Positions 35,056 through 46,105 of a DNA stretch of 64,000 bases are shown piece by piece; position 1 is the first letter of the stretch, and every line of letters starts with the position of its first letter. The notes under the pieces are model-generated. The model saw only the letters and a program-made list of their open reading frames with translations. It ran no database searches and was not told where the DNA came from. The stretch is from Adiantum capillus-veneris. Taxonomy: Eukaryota; Streptophyta; Polypodiopsida; Polypodiales; Pteridaceae. The stretch covers positions 126,579,182-126,643,181 of the forward strand of contig CM043967.1 in assembly GCA_014529385.2 (NCBI GenBank). Direction: 5' to 3'. The position numbers and the translations under genes were made by a program.

Positions 35056-35359
35056 CTGGGAAAGGGAGCAAATTACTCTTGACAGCTACAACACAATATG
35101 TAAAGTTTTGAAACATTGAAAATGTACATTTTTGAAACATTGTTTGACCGCCAAAAAATATCTCTGCATTAGTCATTTTGAAGAGTACGTCATGGTTTGC
35201 ATGGCATCAAAGCTCTTTGCGTGCACAAGGTATGTGACCTAGCTTCCGGTGGAAGCAATTAAGTGAAGTGTATTTGTTATGGACTCCTTGCACAATGTTG
35301 TTTTCTCCTTGCGCCTTGGAATCTGAAAAGAAGAAAAAGTTAGATTCAGTCATAGTGTA
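35056..35359. other. No gene seen
   Basis: Convergent 3' flanks of the histone-like gene and the minus-strand gene to its right. AT-rich, with several AATAAA-like strings. Confidence 0.4.
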
Positions 35360-36631
35360 TTAAAGACAATAAAAAATTTTCAATTTAGTAAGCACCTTTC
35401 TATTGTTGAGACTGAATGCATACAATTCTGAAAAAAGTGGAAGTTCTTCACATGTAAGATCTATCCTGAGTTGTGCCAGAGTTGTGCTTGACATTGTCTC
35501 CATCACAGTAAGTAGGTTGTCTCGAAAGTAGAGCTCCATTGATAAAGGTTTTTTCTTGAGGCTGTTCTCTGTATCTTGGTCGAGTGGAATAAGCTTCCCA
35601 CTAAGAAGATGATATCTAATATAGTAAAACGATACTAAGAAATTTTGAGAGATTATAATGAACTTGCAAATTATGGACTTCTTTTGCAAAATACAGATTT
35701 TGTTTTGTGATTGTTTCCTATTCCAGTTATCATCTAAAAAGTCCAAACAGCTCTCAGACTTGCAAATGAACATTGTTGCGGTAGTTCTTATTTGCTCATC
35801 AAAGAAAAAATCTGCAAACACTTCAAGAGGCATAAATAGTGCGAGCCAAACTATTTCTTATTTGCTCATCAAAGAAAAAATTTGCAAACACTTCAAGAGG
35901 CATAAATAGTGCGAGCTGAACTATTTTTGTGGCAATTGAATACTTGAGGGACTTTTGTATATCCTGAAACAACTTATTCCCGAAGCTTTCACTAGTTTGC
36001 GAAGTAGGCAAGGACCAATCCTTGCTGTCAAAGGATGGAAGTGACAAAGGAGCTACACAATCCCAACCAATGGAAGTTCTCGGTTCCACATATGACATAT
36101 CATAAAAGAAAATTCCATTATCTGCAAGTTCCTTGTGTTGTCTTCCTCGATACATTTTCTCACCAATAAATGCATGGAAAGCATCAAAAATCCCAACTAT
36201 ACTCTCAATTGGTTGCCAATCTGTCCTATTCGATGGATAAATATCTGAAACATACCAAATATGATATCCACCACTTAATATTCAAATATAATCATGCACT
36301 AAGCGAGATGCTAAAATAACTTACAGTTGGGTCGATGCCTTGGAAACCTTGGAGGAGATGTTTGCAACCTTAAGTCTGCATGCTGGAAAGCATGTTGTAT
36401 GAGGACTTCTTTCACCCGCTTGCTTTGTGCACACACTTTAAACTCTTTAACTTGACCCTTGAAAGCCTCCACGAAATCATTGCGTTGCCTCCTCTTCCTC
36501 CTCCTAGTTTGCAGTAGAACCCAACCTCCGATAGTTATACGAGATGGAATCCATGCTTGATCGTCTGTAGTATAACTGTTAAAAATGCTAACAGAGTCAA
36601 TGGTAGTGCTAGGCCTTCGAGAAGTAGACAT
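35360..36631 (-). CDS. Unrecognised element gene (multi-exon)
   Basis: First frame 36,631-36,311 starts MSTSRRPSTTIDSVSIFN and contains the basic TRRRKRRQRNDFVEAFKGQV. Then an intron, then a frame through 36,230-35,823 (GIFDAFHAFIGEKMYRGRQ, IGWDCVAPLSLPSF) and a frame 35,833-35,360 (SESCLDFLDDNW, LRIDLTCEELPLFSELYAFS). A 70-bp tandem duplication at the junction (35,791-35,930) repeats MPLEVFA(N/D)FFFDEQIR and shifts the frame. No known domain is recognised. Position just inside the right terminus suggests a transposon gene. The duplication probably breaks this copy. Confidence 0.5.
35791..35930. repeat. 70-bp tandem duplication
   Basis: tttgctcatcaaagaaaaaa and the next 50 bases occur twice at 70-base spacing with three or so differences, inside the minus-strand gene. 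Confidence 0.9.
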
Positions 36632-36960
36632 GGTTTGCAGTAGAATAAATACACAGAAAGGTTAGCGCAAATATAAAAAAGGGAAGAAGTTTTGAGAGGG
36701 AAGTAGAGCTACTCAAAGTCATATTTGGGAGGGAACAAAGTACTAGATAGAGTCTTCAATGAAAGTTCTGAAATTCTTCGGTACATAGTTAGTACGACTT
36801 ACGGAATTTATGCCTTGAAAGCGTGAAATTGTGCAATTTGATGAACCAAAATAAAAATTCCTCCCTTTTTTTTAAAAAGAGCTTGACTCCAAAATGTCGA
36901 TTTTCAACGTAACGTTAGCCTCTTCCTCATTGGTCGAGCGCCACTCTCTCTCTAGAACTG

Positions 36961-36995
36961 AAAGGCCCAAAAGTGAGTCCAACTTTCTCTTAATG
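36961..36995 (-). repeat. Right terminal inverted repeat
   Basis: Inverted partner of 24,159-24,193, ending in TAATG on the plus strand. Confidence 0.8.
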
Positions 36996-38176
36996 GAGCT
37001 CAAGAGAATTTGTGAAGGAAGACGAGGAGACAACCATACGTAGAGGGCATACTGATCTTGGACAAGCTGCTTCCTTTGCTCAATCTACCACCTTAGGTTA
37101 CCTTGGAAATAGCCTAACCCTTTTCACCCTTGAACCGTGTAGCCGGAAAATCTTGGCAGGTTGTCTGCATGGACCACATAACACACGATAATAGAGGTTC
37201 ACCCCATCTCTTTCACTTGTGCAATGCCCCAACATAGGTTTCCTCTCTCTGGCCATTGTTTGCCTATGCGCACACAAAGGGAGCTAATATTGTCGAAGCT
37301 GGATGAAGAGAAGGAGCTTATCTACAGACATCCACGCTACCATTAACATGAAGTAAGAGACTCTCAAAGCTAGATGTGGAGGAGTAGCTACTGCATTGGA
37401 CCTACCGTCATCCACGTCAATAGTATGAGGGTGGTACAGTCATAGTGTGTCGACCATAGAAGATGGCATGGACATATATGTGCAGGCTAGCAGAAGCAGT
37501 GCAAAAGGCTGGAGCAGCTAAGAAGATCCTGGACTGACAGGTAGCAGTGGAGATGTATGACTGATGTGGCTTATAGGCCAAGGAAAGCTCCATAAGGGGC
37601 TAATTTGGGGAACAAGTGAAGGGTATGCAAGGTGCATCTTTTGGCTCGAAGAATGTAGAGCTTGAAGTGCTGAAGGAGGAGGTCCAGGCGGCTCATCAAA
37701 CTGAGCTACAGAGCCCAAGATATTGAAGGTTGAAGGTTTAGTGTGTTGCAGATTCTTGCCGGACAGGGCAGCTCGCAGCAGATGGCCCAAGTCGATGTCA
37801 GTGTACAGGTGCATAGTGCTCAATTTATGGAGCCAACCCATCTTTTTAGGTTGCAGATAAAAGTCACAGATTGCAATTTATGGCCAGTTGAAGTTTTGCA
37901 GGGGGCTAGGTTGGTGTCCACATGACCACATTGGGAATCGTGCCATCTGGCATCTTTTCAGACTCGACAAAGTTCTAGAGTAGGGTATGCATCATACAGA
38001 TCTAGCAAGAATTGACTGCACATCAAATGGAGCAAAAAGTTACAGCAATCGAAAGATTGGTTGCCTTTGTTCAAAGTTGATTGTAGATGAAATTTGGCAT
38101 TTTTACGGCCTCGGTTTGGTGGCTCGGGGAATTGTGAAGTGCGGCAAGGTGAGGTGAGTCGGGAGTCAGACAAGTG
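36996..38176. other. No convincing gene
   Basis: Mixed sequence with short frames. A 107-residue minus-strand frame (37,518-37,841) has Pro/Ser-rich, non-domain sequence and is not called. This is probably retroelement-derived flank. Confidence 0.4.
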
Positions 38177-39497
38177 AGTTTGCGGCCGGGTTTTGCAGCT
38201 TGGCAGTCAGATTTGGCGGTTGGCAACTGGTAGGTAGCAGTTCAATTTGGGGAAGCACACATAATGTTTTTTGAAACTTTTGGGGTTTTATAAAAGTTTT
38301 TAGTTGTTGGAGGCATAGAGGACTTTCGACAAGCAGCTACCACGTGACATGTATTGTCACAAATGCGTTGGAGGGAGCCGAACTAGCAAGGTCTATAACC
38401 TAGGCGAGGAGTCCATTTGTAGCATGCGAACCATAATAGGGAGCTCTCCCTTGATCACAACGATGGCGGTTTGTGATGGGCGTTGCACAGGTGGTGCTCA
38501 GGGGCGGAAGCCCGTCGGTTTTGGGCATGCAAGTGGCATGTTGTGGTGCTCATAGGCATCTGCAAGTGGTGGCGCAATGATGACATGGCAGTTAATCACC
38601 TAGGACTGTTCCCATGGCCTTAACTGCCCACCCACCAAATTTTTGAAGCCAAGGGGTTAAGTGCCCCCCCAATAGCGAGGTCGCTATTGCTCCCATAGGG
38701 GTGGGAAAACTTCTAAAGGAGGCTTCAGTTGATTGTACAAGCTTGATAGCTCCTTGCTTTTTATTTTTTAGCCTTAGCAAAGCCTTATAAAAGGACATCG
38801 AAGTGATTTTTTGAGGGCTTTTTGCCATTGTGGGCCTTTTTGGCCATGATGCTCCTTGGCTTGTGTAGGCTTTGAGCGATTGTTTTTGTTTCCGAGGTTC
38901 ATGCCGGTGGTGTCTTGGTTGTATATGGTGTTGCATATGCTAGAAGGTTATTCTCTACTGTTTGTGAGCGTCATTCCCCCTTCCACCTTCTCTTCTCTGC
39001 TTGTGTGCATGTGGTTCCGGGCGTGTGTCGGTGTGTGTGCCCCCCTGAAGTTGGTTGTGTAAAGAGAGGTAGAGAGATTTTGTGTGTGTGTTTGGAAGGC
39101 TGTAAGTTGAGCAAAGCGGAGGGACTAGATCTGTCTAGTGCATTGCAAGGTGTGTGTGAGTATGGTTGTGTGCAAGCGGTGATTTTCTTGCGGGTAGTGC
39201 CGAGTTTTGAAGGTGAACTCTAGTGGTTTGGGGTGTTGTGTATACCCTGGGCTATAGTGAGGAATTGTGTTGTGTGCTGGGTGTTTCCCCTTTCCACCTC
39301 TCGATCTTTTGGTGCCCCCACGGAGGATCTATCTGATGCTCCAATTTCAGGTTTGAAGCGGTGTTTTTTTAATGGCAAAGGGGTTGGCTGATGGTTGAAG
39401 TGTTCGATGGTCGATTTTGAAGCTGACAGAGATGGTGGAGCTAGGTTTTGGCCCCATATTTACGGGCATTGAAGATCCCGAGGATTGGTTAGTAGAT
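38177..39497 (+). mobile_element. LTR/leader segment, tandem copy 1
   Basis: A 1.32-kb segment beginning gagtttgcggccgggttttg. It ends with a TGG-initial primer-site-like string (TGGTGCCCCCACGGAGG, 39,310) and a short gag-like start (IEDPEDWLVDFE). It is repeated directly as 39,498-41,115. TATA-like and TG-rich sequence in the middle fits an LTR. I infer LTR plus leader of a retroelement, tandemly duplicated by unequal recombination. Confidence 0.6.
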
Positions 39498-41115
39498 TTT
39501 GAGTTTGCGGCCGGGTTTTGCAGCTTGGCAATCGGATTTGGCGGTTGGTAACTGGCAGGCAACAGTTCAATTTGGGGAAGCACACATAATTTTTTTTGAA
39601 GCTTTGGGGTTTTATAAAAGTTTTCAATTGTTGGAGGCATAGAGGAATTTCGACAAGCAGCTACCACATGACATGTATTGTCACACATGTGTTGGAGGGA
39701 GCCGAACTAGCAAGGTCTATAACCTAGGCGAGGAGGCCATTTGTAGCATGAGAACCGTAATAGGGAGCTCTCCCTTGATCACAACGATGGCGGTTTGTGA
39801 CGGGCGTTGCACAAGTGGCGCTCAGGGGCGGAAGCCCATCGGTTTTGGGCATGCAAGTGGCATGTTGTGGTGCTCATAGGCATCTGCAAGTGGTGGCGCA
39901 ATGATGACGTGGCAGTTAATCGCCTAGGACTGTTCCCACGGCCTTAACTGCCCACCCACCAAATTTTTGAAGCCAAGGGATTAAGTGCCCCCCCAATAGT
40001 GAGGTCGCTATTGCTCCCATAGGAGTGGGGTCCCGCGGCGACATGCAGTGAAGAGAGAAAGAGAGAGAGAGTACGAGGCCGAGGCCACTCAAGGGAAGGG
40101 TTCCGCAGCCAGTTCCAAAAGCTTGGCCAAGAGGCCTATCCGGCCAGTGGAGAACAAGAGAGGGCAATAGAAAGAATTGAAAGGCTTCAAGGACTAATGG
40201 TAAAGCAAGAGAAAGAGTCTGGGAAGTGTAAGTTAAGCGAGACGACCAAATTGAGCGGACAATGAACCAAGAGAGGTGCCATGCAAAGGGTGCCAAAATA
40301 GACTATGCCAAGTGGTGGCAATGAAAAAAAACTTCTAAAGGAGGCTTCAGTTGATTGTACGAGCTTGAAAGCTCCTTGCTTTTCTTTTTTAGCCTTAGCA
40401 AAGCCTTATAAAAGGACATTGAAGTGATTTTTTGAGGGCTTTTTGCCATTGTGGGCCTTTTTGTCCATGATGCTCCTTGGCTTGTGTAGGCTTTGAGCGA
40501 TTGTTTTTGTTTCCGAGGTTCATGCCGGCGGTGTCTTGGTTGTATATGATGTTGCATATCCTAGACGGTTATTCTCTACTATTTGTGGGCGTCATTCCCC
40601 CTTCTCTTCTCTGCTTGTGTGCATGTGGTTCCGGGAGTGTGTCGGTGTGCCCCCCTGAAGTTGGTTGTGTAAAGAGAGGTAGAGAGATTTTGTGTGTGTG
40701 TGTGGAAGGCTGTAAGTTGATCAGAGCGGAGGGACTAGATCTATCTAGTGCATTGCAAGGTGTGTGTGGGTATGGTTGTGTGCAAGCGGTGATTTTCTTG
40801 CGGGTAGTGCCGAGTTTTGAAGGTGAACTCTAGTGGTTTGGGGTGTTGTGTATACCCTGGGCTATAGTGAGGAATTGTGTTGTGTGCTGGGTGTTTCCCC
40901 TTTCCACCTCTCCATCTTTTGGTGCCCCCATGGAGGATCTATCTGGTGCTCCAATTTGAGGTTTGAAGCGGTGTTTTTTTAATGGCAAAGGGGTTGGCTG
41001 ATGGTTGAAGTGTTTGATGGTCGAGTTTGAAGCTGACAGAGATGGTGGAGAGAGGTTTTGGCCCCATATTTACGAGCATTGAGGATCCCGAGGATTGGTT
41101 AGTAGATTTTGAGTT
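39498..41115 (+). mobile_element. LTR/leader segment, tandem copy 2
   Basis: Direct repeat of 38,177-39,497, about 95% alike by eye. It carries about 290 extra bases (40,029-40,320; starts gtcccgcggcgacatgcag) that are absent from copy 1. The primer-site-like TGGTGCCCCCATGGAGG is at 40,920. It continues into the gag-like remnant. Confidence 0.6.
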
Positions 41116-41661
41116 CTAGCTGCTGCTGATTCGTAATGGATGCAAAAGAGTTGGAGACGGTGCCATTGTTGATGTAAGGGCAAGCCAAGGTGTGGTTTGA
41201 TAATCTAGAGAGCAGTGATTGAGAATCATGGTCGAGATTGCAAAGTCAGGTTTTGGAGCGGTTTTGAGAAGTGATTATGATGGAGGAAGTTGGTGCAAGG
41301 CTGAAGGCGGTACACCAGGATGGAAGTAAGGATTTCTCCATTTTCATTGAGCAGTTTGAAGCCTATTGGAAACAGGTAGAGGTTTCTACTGGGGTCAAAA
41401 GAAATCAATATTTGAAGTTGTCAAAGATGCTAGAGTGCTTGCATCCTAGGATTAGAGAAAAGGTTGAACATGGTGCGGATACTTATGAAGTCATGATCTA
41501 TCTGGCAAAGATAAAGAGCAAAAAGGTAAAGCAAAAGCTGGAGCTGGGCGTTTTGAAGCCAGCAGATTATATGACTCTTGCGGAGGTAGCAAAGTGCTCA
41601 TTGGCTTTGACCAAAGGTGATTCCCAGTGTTCGAAGTGCAGAGCCAATTGAGGTAAGGCAT
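41116..41661 (+). pseudogene. gag-like remnant, 5' part
   Basis: The frame 41,271-41,651 includes FIEQFEAYWKQVEVS, NQYLKLSKMLECLHPRIREK and TYEVMIYLAKIKSKKVKQK, helical and basic like retrotransposon gag capsid sequence. Sequence before it is frameshifted. It is interrupted at 41,661 by the 4.85-kb LTR element and resumes at 46,510. No RT follows. Confidence 0.45.
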
Positions 41662-42065
41662 TGTTAGGGGCACATAGCCCTAAGAGGTATTCAATGCAAG
41701 TAACATGAAGTTATTCATGAAATAGGAACAGTACACTGAGTATTCATACACAATACTGCAAAGTAAATAAGTAAAGAACACCATAAGGAAGAGGAAGAGA
41801 GACTGCCATCAGATTATCTTCATCATCATCACCCAATTACAGAGAGTAAACAGTAGTACGAGATCAAGAGAGAGAGAACTGCATCAACAGGAATGCCCAT
41901 AACTGCCCCTCGTCATCAGATACCATAAGGCACATTCACAACTACCCAAAATTATAAGTACTAATGTCCACATATCCCTAAGGTTCAAAAGTTAAAGGTC
42001 TTTAGTTATAGTTCAAAAATAATAGCCTCACTGCCCTGAAAGCCCTGATAAATAAGGCACTAACA
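41662..42065 (-). repeat. 3' LTR (404 bp)
   Basis: TG...CA bounded, with terminal TGTTAG/CTAACA inverted repeat. It contains the last 21 codons of the 909-residue ORF. Confidence 0.93.
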
Positions 42066-44731
42066 CCTGGCACACCTGGTGGGCAATGTTTCTCAAACAT
42101 TGTGAGAACCCACAATATCCCTTGATCAAAAAATTCATCCACCAGCTGATCCTTGAATTCAGTTTGTTGTGAAACTGCTGTTGTAGTTGGAGTTTCCTTG
42201 TCAAATTCTTCAACCTCTGCATCCACCTGAACTGTAACTGCCTCCTTAGTACTTTCAATCTCCTGACAGAGTTTCTCATCCACAATCATTTGCACTGGAT
42301 CATTTAAGTCGTGAATTCCTCCTACAGCTTCTGTGTCGTCCTCTGCAACATCTTTAGCCTGTCCTGCAACTGCACTTTTCCTTGTGTCTTCAATAATATG
42401 CTCCTGCACTTCTACTGCCACATCAGTTCCTTCAAACACTTCAGAATTTCTTTTAACAAACACCTGCTCAGATTGTTGGCCTTCTTGTTGCTGTAGCTGC
42501 ATCTTCAAGTCCTCAAACTGCTCTTTTAGGTCAGTATACTGCTGCTTCAGTTCATTATTCTGCTTCTCCATAAACAATTTTTCCTCCTTCATCTCCTCCT
42601 CTGCAAACATCTGATATGGTTTACTCACCACATCATACACCATGACTTTCATTTTCTCCCAAACTCTCTTCATGTACTCCATCACTTCAGTCTTCATTTT
42701 CTCCACAACTGTTGAATTGAGATACCTTCTACAAAGTAGAAAAATCTCCTCTTCTTCAAGTGATTTCAGGTCTTTAGGCCCATTTTCATATTCAAGTGAA
42801 TATCCAAATTCAGTAGTAGGGTTAGGTTTAGGTTCAGGTTTCCCTTCAAGAAGAATGAAGAAAGATTCAAGGTAGGATGCAAACTTTGCAACCATTAGAC
42901 ACTGTCTCTTGAACACATCCAATATCTCTGCATGTAGATGCAACACTCGAAGACCTGATTTAGACTCCGCATGCCAAATCAATTGATTTCCTTGAAAATC
43001 TTGATTCAAGAAAAACCAAAATTGATCTGCTTCTTCATCAAACTGATCTGATTTGAGTCTTAAAAATAATAGATTGAACTCTCCTTTAAACATAAAAAAC
43101 ACCACCAAGATGGCTTCCTCACATCCCTTATCAAAAACATAAAGAAATCCACTTTGTAGCTGCAAAACTGTCCAATCAGTGATATCTCCCTGAAACTCAA
43201 AACTTTTGACTTCTGCTCCTTGAAAAACTTCCCTTATTTTATCAAGCATGAAGATATAAAACCAATGAGATATAAGAATATCAACATCATCTCCTTCATC
43301 AACAACATCACATAGAAATGTAGAACAATCTCCAAGAAAATCCACTTCACCATCATCAAGAACTTCCAAAATACTTGCATAATCATCAGTCAAAACCATC
43401 GCCTCAGCATCAACAAAACCATTGACATCAGAAATTTGGTATAAATCATCAAGAACATCATCAGTAAATTGAACTTCACTGGAAAAATACGGACTTCCAA
43501 TATGCATGACTGAATTTGTAAAAGCACCAACATCATACAGATCATTGATAACAACATCATCATTCAAGAAACCTTCTGTAACATCAAGATTTGAAGAAAA
43601 CTCCACATTCTTGATTTGAGTAAGTTGAAGCTTCAAGTCCTCAATTTGATTATCCTTGTTCAAAACAACTTGCTTAAGAGCATCATGAACTTCATAACAG
43701 TAAGAAATATGCAAGTCAACTTCAGTTTGAACCTGAGAAATCTCCGCCATCAATGATGTCTTCTCTTCTTGAAGTTGACTGATTTTGGAAAGCGCTTCAT
43801 TTGCCGCAACCATACTTGAATGCCTCTCATTCTCTAGCTCGAATGAGAGATTATTGATCATCTTCACTTGAGAAAGAAAAAGACTTTGAAATTCAGCAAG
43901 TTCAGGTACATAACTTCTTTGCAAATCAAGAATCTGCGGATCAGGGACCTGAATTCTGAAACTTTGCAAATCAAGAACCTTTGGTATCAAAACTGGTAAT
44001 TCAGGGATTTGAAATCGAAGATCCTTGTCTTCACAACCTGAATAATTCATATCCGCTTTCGGAAATTGGCTTTCAGTCTTCAAAACACTAAAAAACTCTT
44101 CTCCATCAACACAAACACCTTCCAGACTGTCGCCTGTCGAATACTCCTCATCAAGATTCAACAAAAACTGATTCATCACATCATCCTCATCAGTAGCACA
44201 CATTATGTCTTTATGTATCTTCAGCTCTTCCATTGCATTACGCTGAAATCTGATGTCTCCCTGAATTTCAACATCTTCAAGATTGATGTCAAATGTTGGT
44301 ATATGGGTTTGTATGGGATATTGGTGGCTTCTCTCGCTCACTCCCACTTGTATTCCCTTCTTCTCAATCAGTAATTCTTCTTTTGGGAAACTTTCCTTCT
44401 CTTCCTGCAAAGAGGTGAGTCTCTTCGATGTGAGGTTTGGGGATAGCTGGCAATCCTCTTGGCTCCTTTGGCTCATGAGTTGCTCCTGGCTTCCTCCTTC
44501 TTCCTTCATCATCTTTTGGACTATATATCCCTTGCATTGAACAAACTCTCCTTCTTGAATCAACTTCTTCTCTTCAGAAATCTGAGTATCTATAGCTTTC
44601 ATCCCATATTTAGAAACATCAAAATCAGATTGAAAAACTTCAGGTGCTGAAAATTCAAATTCAGGCTTTGAAACTTCAGGTTTTGAAACTGCAGGTCCCT
44701 GAAAAACTGTTGGTACATCAACATTCTGCAA
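42002..44731 (-). CDS. 909-aa protein of unknown function in an LTR element
   Basis: Single uninterrupted frame of 909 codons, the longest in the window, ending inside the 3' LTR. Glu/Asp/Gln/Phe-rich throughout. An N-terminal third has repeated VSKPE-type and FQIPELPVLIPK, FRIPDPQILDL-type short repeats. Residues ~300-370 (ISQLQEEKTSLMAEISQVQ) and ~710-755 (ELKQQYTDLKEQFEDLKMQL) are clear coiled coils. The middle (~430-560) is Asp-rich. There is no zinc knuckle, protease or RT motif. It occupies the gag/pol position, so it may be a structural or regulatory protein of the element. Neighbouring minus-strand frames upstream (44.77-45.32 kb) hold a zinc knuckle in another frame. Long maintenance of an open frame implies selection or youth. 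Confidence 0.75.
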   Translation of the reverse strand: MQNVDVPTVFQGPAVSKPEVSKPEFEFSAPEVFQSDFDVSKYGMKAIDTQISEEKKLIQEGEFVQCKGYIVQKMMKEEGGSQEQLMSQRSQEDCQLSPNLTSKRLTSLQEEKESFPKEELLIEKKGIQVGVSERSHQYPIQTHIPTFDINLEDVEIQGDIRFQRNAMEELKIHKDIMCATDEDDVMNQFLLNLDEEYSTGDSLEGVCVDGEEFFSVLKTESQFPKADMNYSGCEDKDLRFQIPELPVLIPKVLDLQSFRIQVPDPQILDLQRSYVPELAEFQSLFLSQVKMINNLSFELENERHSSMVAANEALSKISQLQEEKTSLMAEISQVQTEVDLHISYCYEVHDALKQVVLNKDNQIEDLKLQLTQIKNVEFSSNLDVTEGFLNDDVVINDLYDVGAFTNSVMHIGSPYFSSEVQFTDDVLDDLYQISDVNGFVDAEAMVLTDDYASILEVLDDGEVDFLGDCSTFLCDVVDEGDDVDILISHWFYIFMLDKIREVFQGAEVKSFEFQGDITDWTVLQLQSGFLYVFDKGCEEAILVVFFMFKGEFNLLFLRLKSDQFDEEADQFWFFLNQDFQGNQLIWHAESKSGLRVLHLHAEILDVFKRQCLMVAKFASYLESFFILLEGKPEPKPNPTTEFGYSLEYENGPKDLKSLEEEEIFLLCRRYLNSTVVEKMKTEVMEYMKRVWEKMKVMVYDVVSKPYQMFAEEEMKEEKLFMEKQNNELKQQYTDLKEQFEDLKMQLQQQEGQQSEQVFVKRNSEVFEGTDVAVEVQEHIIEDTRKSAVAGQAKDVAEDDTEAVGGIHDLNDPVQMIVDEKLCQEIESTKEAVTVQVDAEVEEFDKETPTTTAVSQQTEFKDQLVDEFFDQGILWVLTMFEKHCPPGVPGVSALFIRAFRAVRLLFLNYN

Positions 44732-44766
44732 ACCCTTGAGTTTATTTGGAGTGTGGTTTTGGGATA

Positions 44767-45324
44767 CTAAGTGCTCCTTTTGGCTTCTTTGGCTCTCAGT
44801 GTGTTTTCTTCAGGTTGGCTTTGTGCTTGAGCTTCTTTCATTGATTTGGGACTTGCAACAAGTGCATTTGGAGAAGTTAAACATGATTGTACCTGATTGT
44901 TCCCAACCAAGGGAAACATTGGTGTTGTAACTCCCCAGTCATCATCACTTTCATCTTCCTCCTGAAACTGATCTTCATACTTCTCTGTCAAGCCTTCAAT
45001 TTCTTCTTGTAACACCTGTATCCTACGCATACTAGAGCACGAATTTCTTCTTTTTCCTTCACGACCTTCGTGCCAGTCTTCTGCCTTGTCAAGAAGATTA
45101 GAAAAATCATCCAAATCCTCTTGTGCATCACATAGTTACTCATGATCGGATGCATCTCGAAAAGATCTGACAATTCGATACAACTTTTTGCACAGTTTAT
45201 GCATACAGTATTTGACACATACATCTTCCTTTTGACATGGCTTGCACATGTAAGGACATTTCTTTGCACAGTGCCCATCTTTTTGACAAATAGCACACTT
45301 TTTCTTCTTCTTCTTCTTTGCCAT
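44767..45324 (-). CDS. Zinc-knuckle protein of the LTR element (one stop)
   Basis: Starts MAKKKKKKK and then CAICQKDGHCAKKC, a perfect CX2CX4HX4C zinc knuckle as in gag nucleocapsids. It is followed by CPYMCKPCQKEDVCVKYC, a further Cys-rich segment. A TAA (45,136-45,138) splits it from the same-frame continuation (MDDFSNLLDKAEDWHEG, EEIEGLTEKYEDQFQEEDESDDD). It is probably the nucleocapsid-like part of the element's first protein, just upstream of the 909-residue ORF, which is in another frame. Confidence 0.6.
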
Positions 45325-45792
45325 TAATCACCCATCAAAAGAATAGAGAGCATTTGTACCTCTTTAAACCCTGAAACTGCTTAAACTGCATTGCAAACTG
45401 AAGTACCTGAAACTGTAGTCTGTAAACTGAAAAATTGAAACTGCATTCTGCAACAAACTGCACATAATTTGCACAAAAACTGCACAGAGACTTCAAAACT
45501 GTTTGGGCTAACAATACATTGACCAATGGTCCCAAAAGTGGGTCTGATGTGGGATGAGTTGTTTGTTGGCCTTCTTGGTTTGCAAGTAGGGTTTCTTGGA
45601 GCCTGTTTTTAGGTTCATGCAGTTCAGTCCCCTCCCCAACAATTTCTGCCCCTGCAGCAAGTTCTCCTACTGGTTCTTCTTGGTCATCATTACCCGACTC
45701 TTCTCCTTGTCTTCCTCTTGTAGAGAACTCCCTTCTTAATATAAGCCTTGTTCCATAATGTTGTGGTACATTGGACCCCTGCCCTCATTCAC

Positions 45793-46065
45793 TCATGCAT
45801 TGCTTCTTCTCCCTTGTCTAGAATACTGTACTAGCATTCTTTGATTATGCACATTGTAGCTTGAAGGTAAATTACAGGCTCCAAAGGGTAACAGTTTTGT
45901 AACTACCTTTTCGAGAATGAGAATTGTGACTTCGCTGGGCAGTTGTGGGTAGAATTCTTTCAAGAATTGTGATGCATACTCCTCAGACTCTTCCCCCGGT
46001 GTTTTCCAGTTCGCAAAATCCCGCAGATGGTCACTATTAGGGAACAGGTTGCCGCTGTGATTCAT
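45793..46065 (-). CDS. N-terminal gag-like frame of the LTR element
   Basis: A 90-residue frame (MNHSGNLFPNSDHLRDFANW, EEYASQFLKEFYPQLPSEV) directly after the primer-binding site. Position fits the start of a gag-like protein, but no family is recognised and the frame ends before the zinc-knuckle part. Confidence 0.4.
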   Translation of the reverse strand: MNHSGNLFPNSDHLRDFANWKTPGEESEEYASQFLKEFYPQLPSEVTILILEKVVTKLLPFGACNLPSSYNVHNQRMLVQYSRQGRRSNA

Positions 46066-46085
46066 TCCTTTAGGCGAAATTCAAA

Positions 46086-46103
46086 CCAATTGCAGGATCG
46101 CCA
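46086..46103 (-). other. Primer-binding site candidate
   Basis: Minus-strand TGGCGATCCTGCAATTGG begins two bases after the 5' LTR. The matching tRNA was not identified. Confidence 0.6.
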
Positions 46104-46105
46104 AA

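Larger units (their letters stand above)
24159..36995. mobile_element. 12.8-kb DNA transposon carrying histone-like/Ulp1 gene
   Basis: The left end begins CATTAGGAAAAAGTTG and the inverted right end CATTAAGAGAAAGTTG. Identity is 30 of 35 bases, through ACTCACTTTTGGGCC. The left end interrupts the decayed gypsy element. Inside are a transposase candidate (+), a convergent unrecognised gene (-), a small helical-protein gene (-), the H3-like/Ulp1 gene (+) and another unrecognised gene (-). Twelve hairpins of one family (29.09-33.91 kb) tie the right two-thirds together. Large size and captured-looking cargo recall giant plant transposons (CACTA, MULE), but the termini are not CACTA and the transposase is of another type. 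A clear target duplication is lacking (GATCTT left, GAGCTC right), so single-element status is a strong inference, not proven. Confidence 0.65.

Noticed and set aside
37518-37841. 107-residue minus-strand ORF as gag of the decayed gypsy element
   Set aside because: Pro/Ser/Leu-rich without capsid or zinc-knuckle features; it does not continue the protease frame across the 12.8-kb element.
42028-42875. Plus- and minus-strand ORFs overlapping the 909-residue frame
   Set aside because: Shadows of the long minus-strand ORF in other frames with low-complexity composition.
45525-45560. Another terminus of the CATTAGG family (tcccaaaagtgggtctgatg)
   Set aside because: Only the central few bases resemble the terminus, with no CATTA end and no inverted partner.
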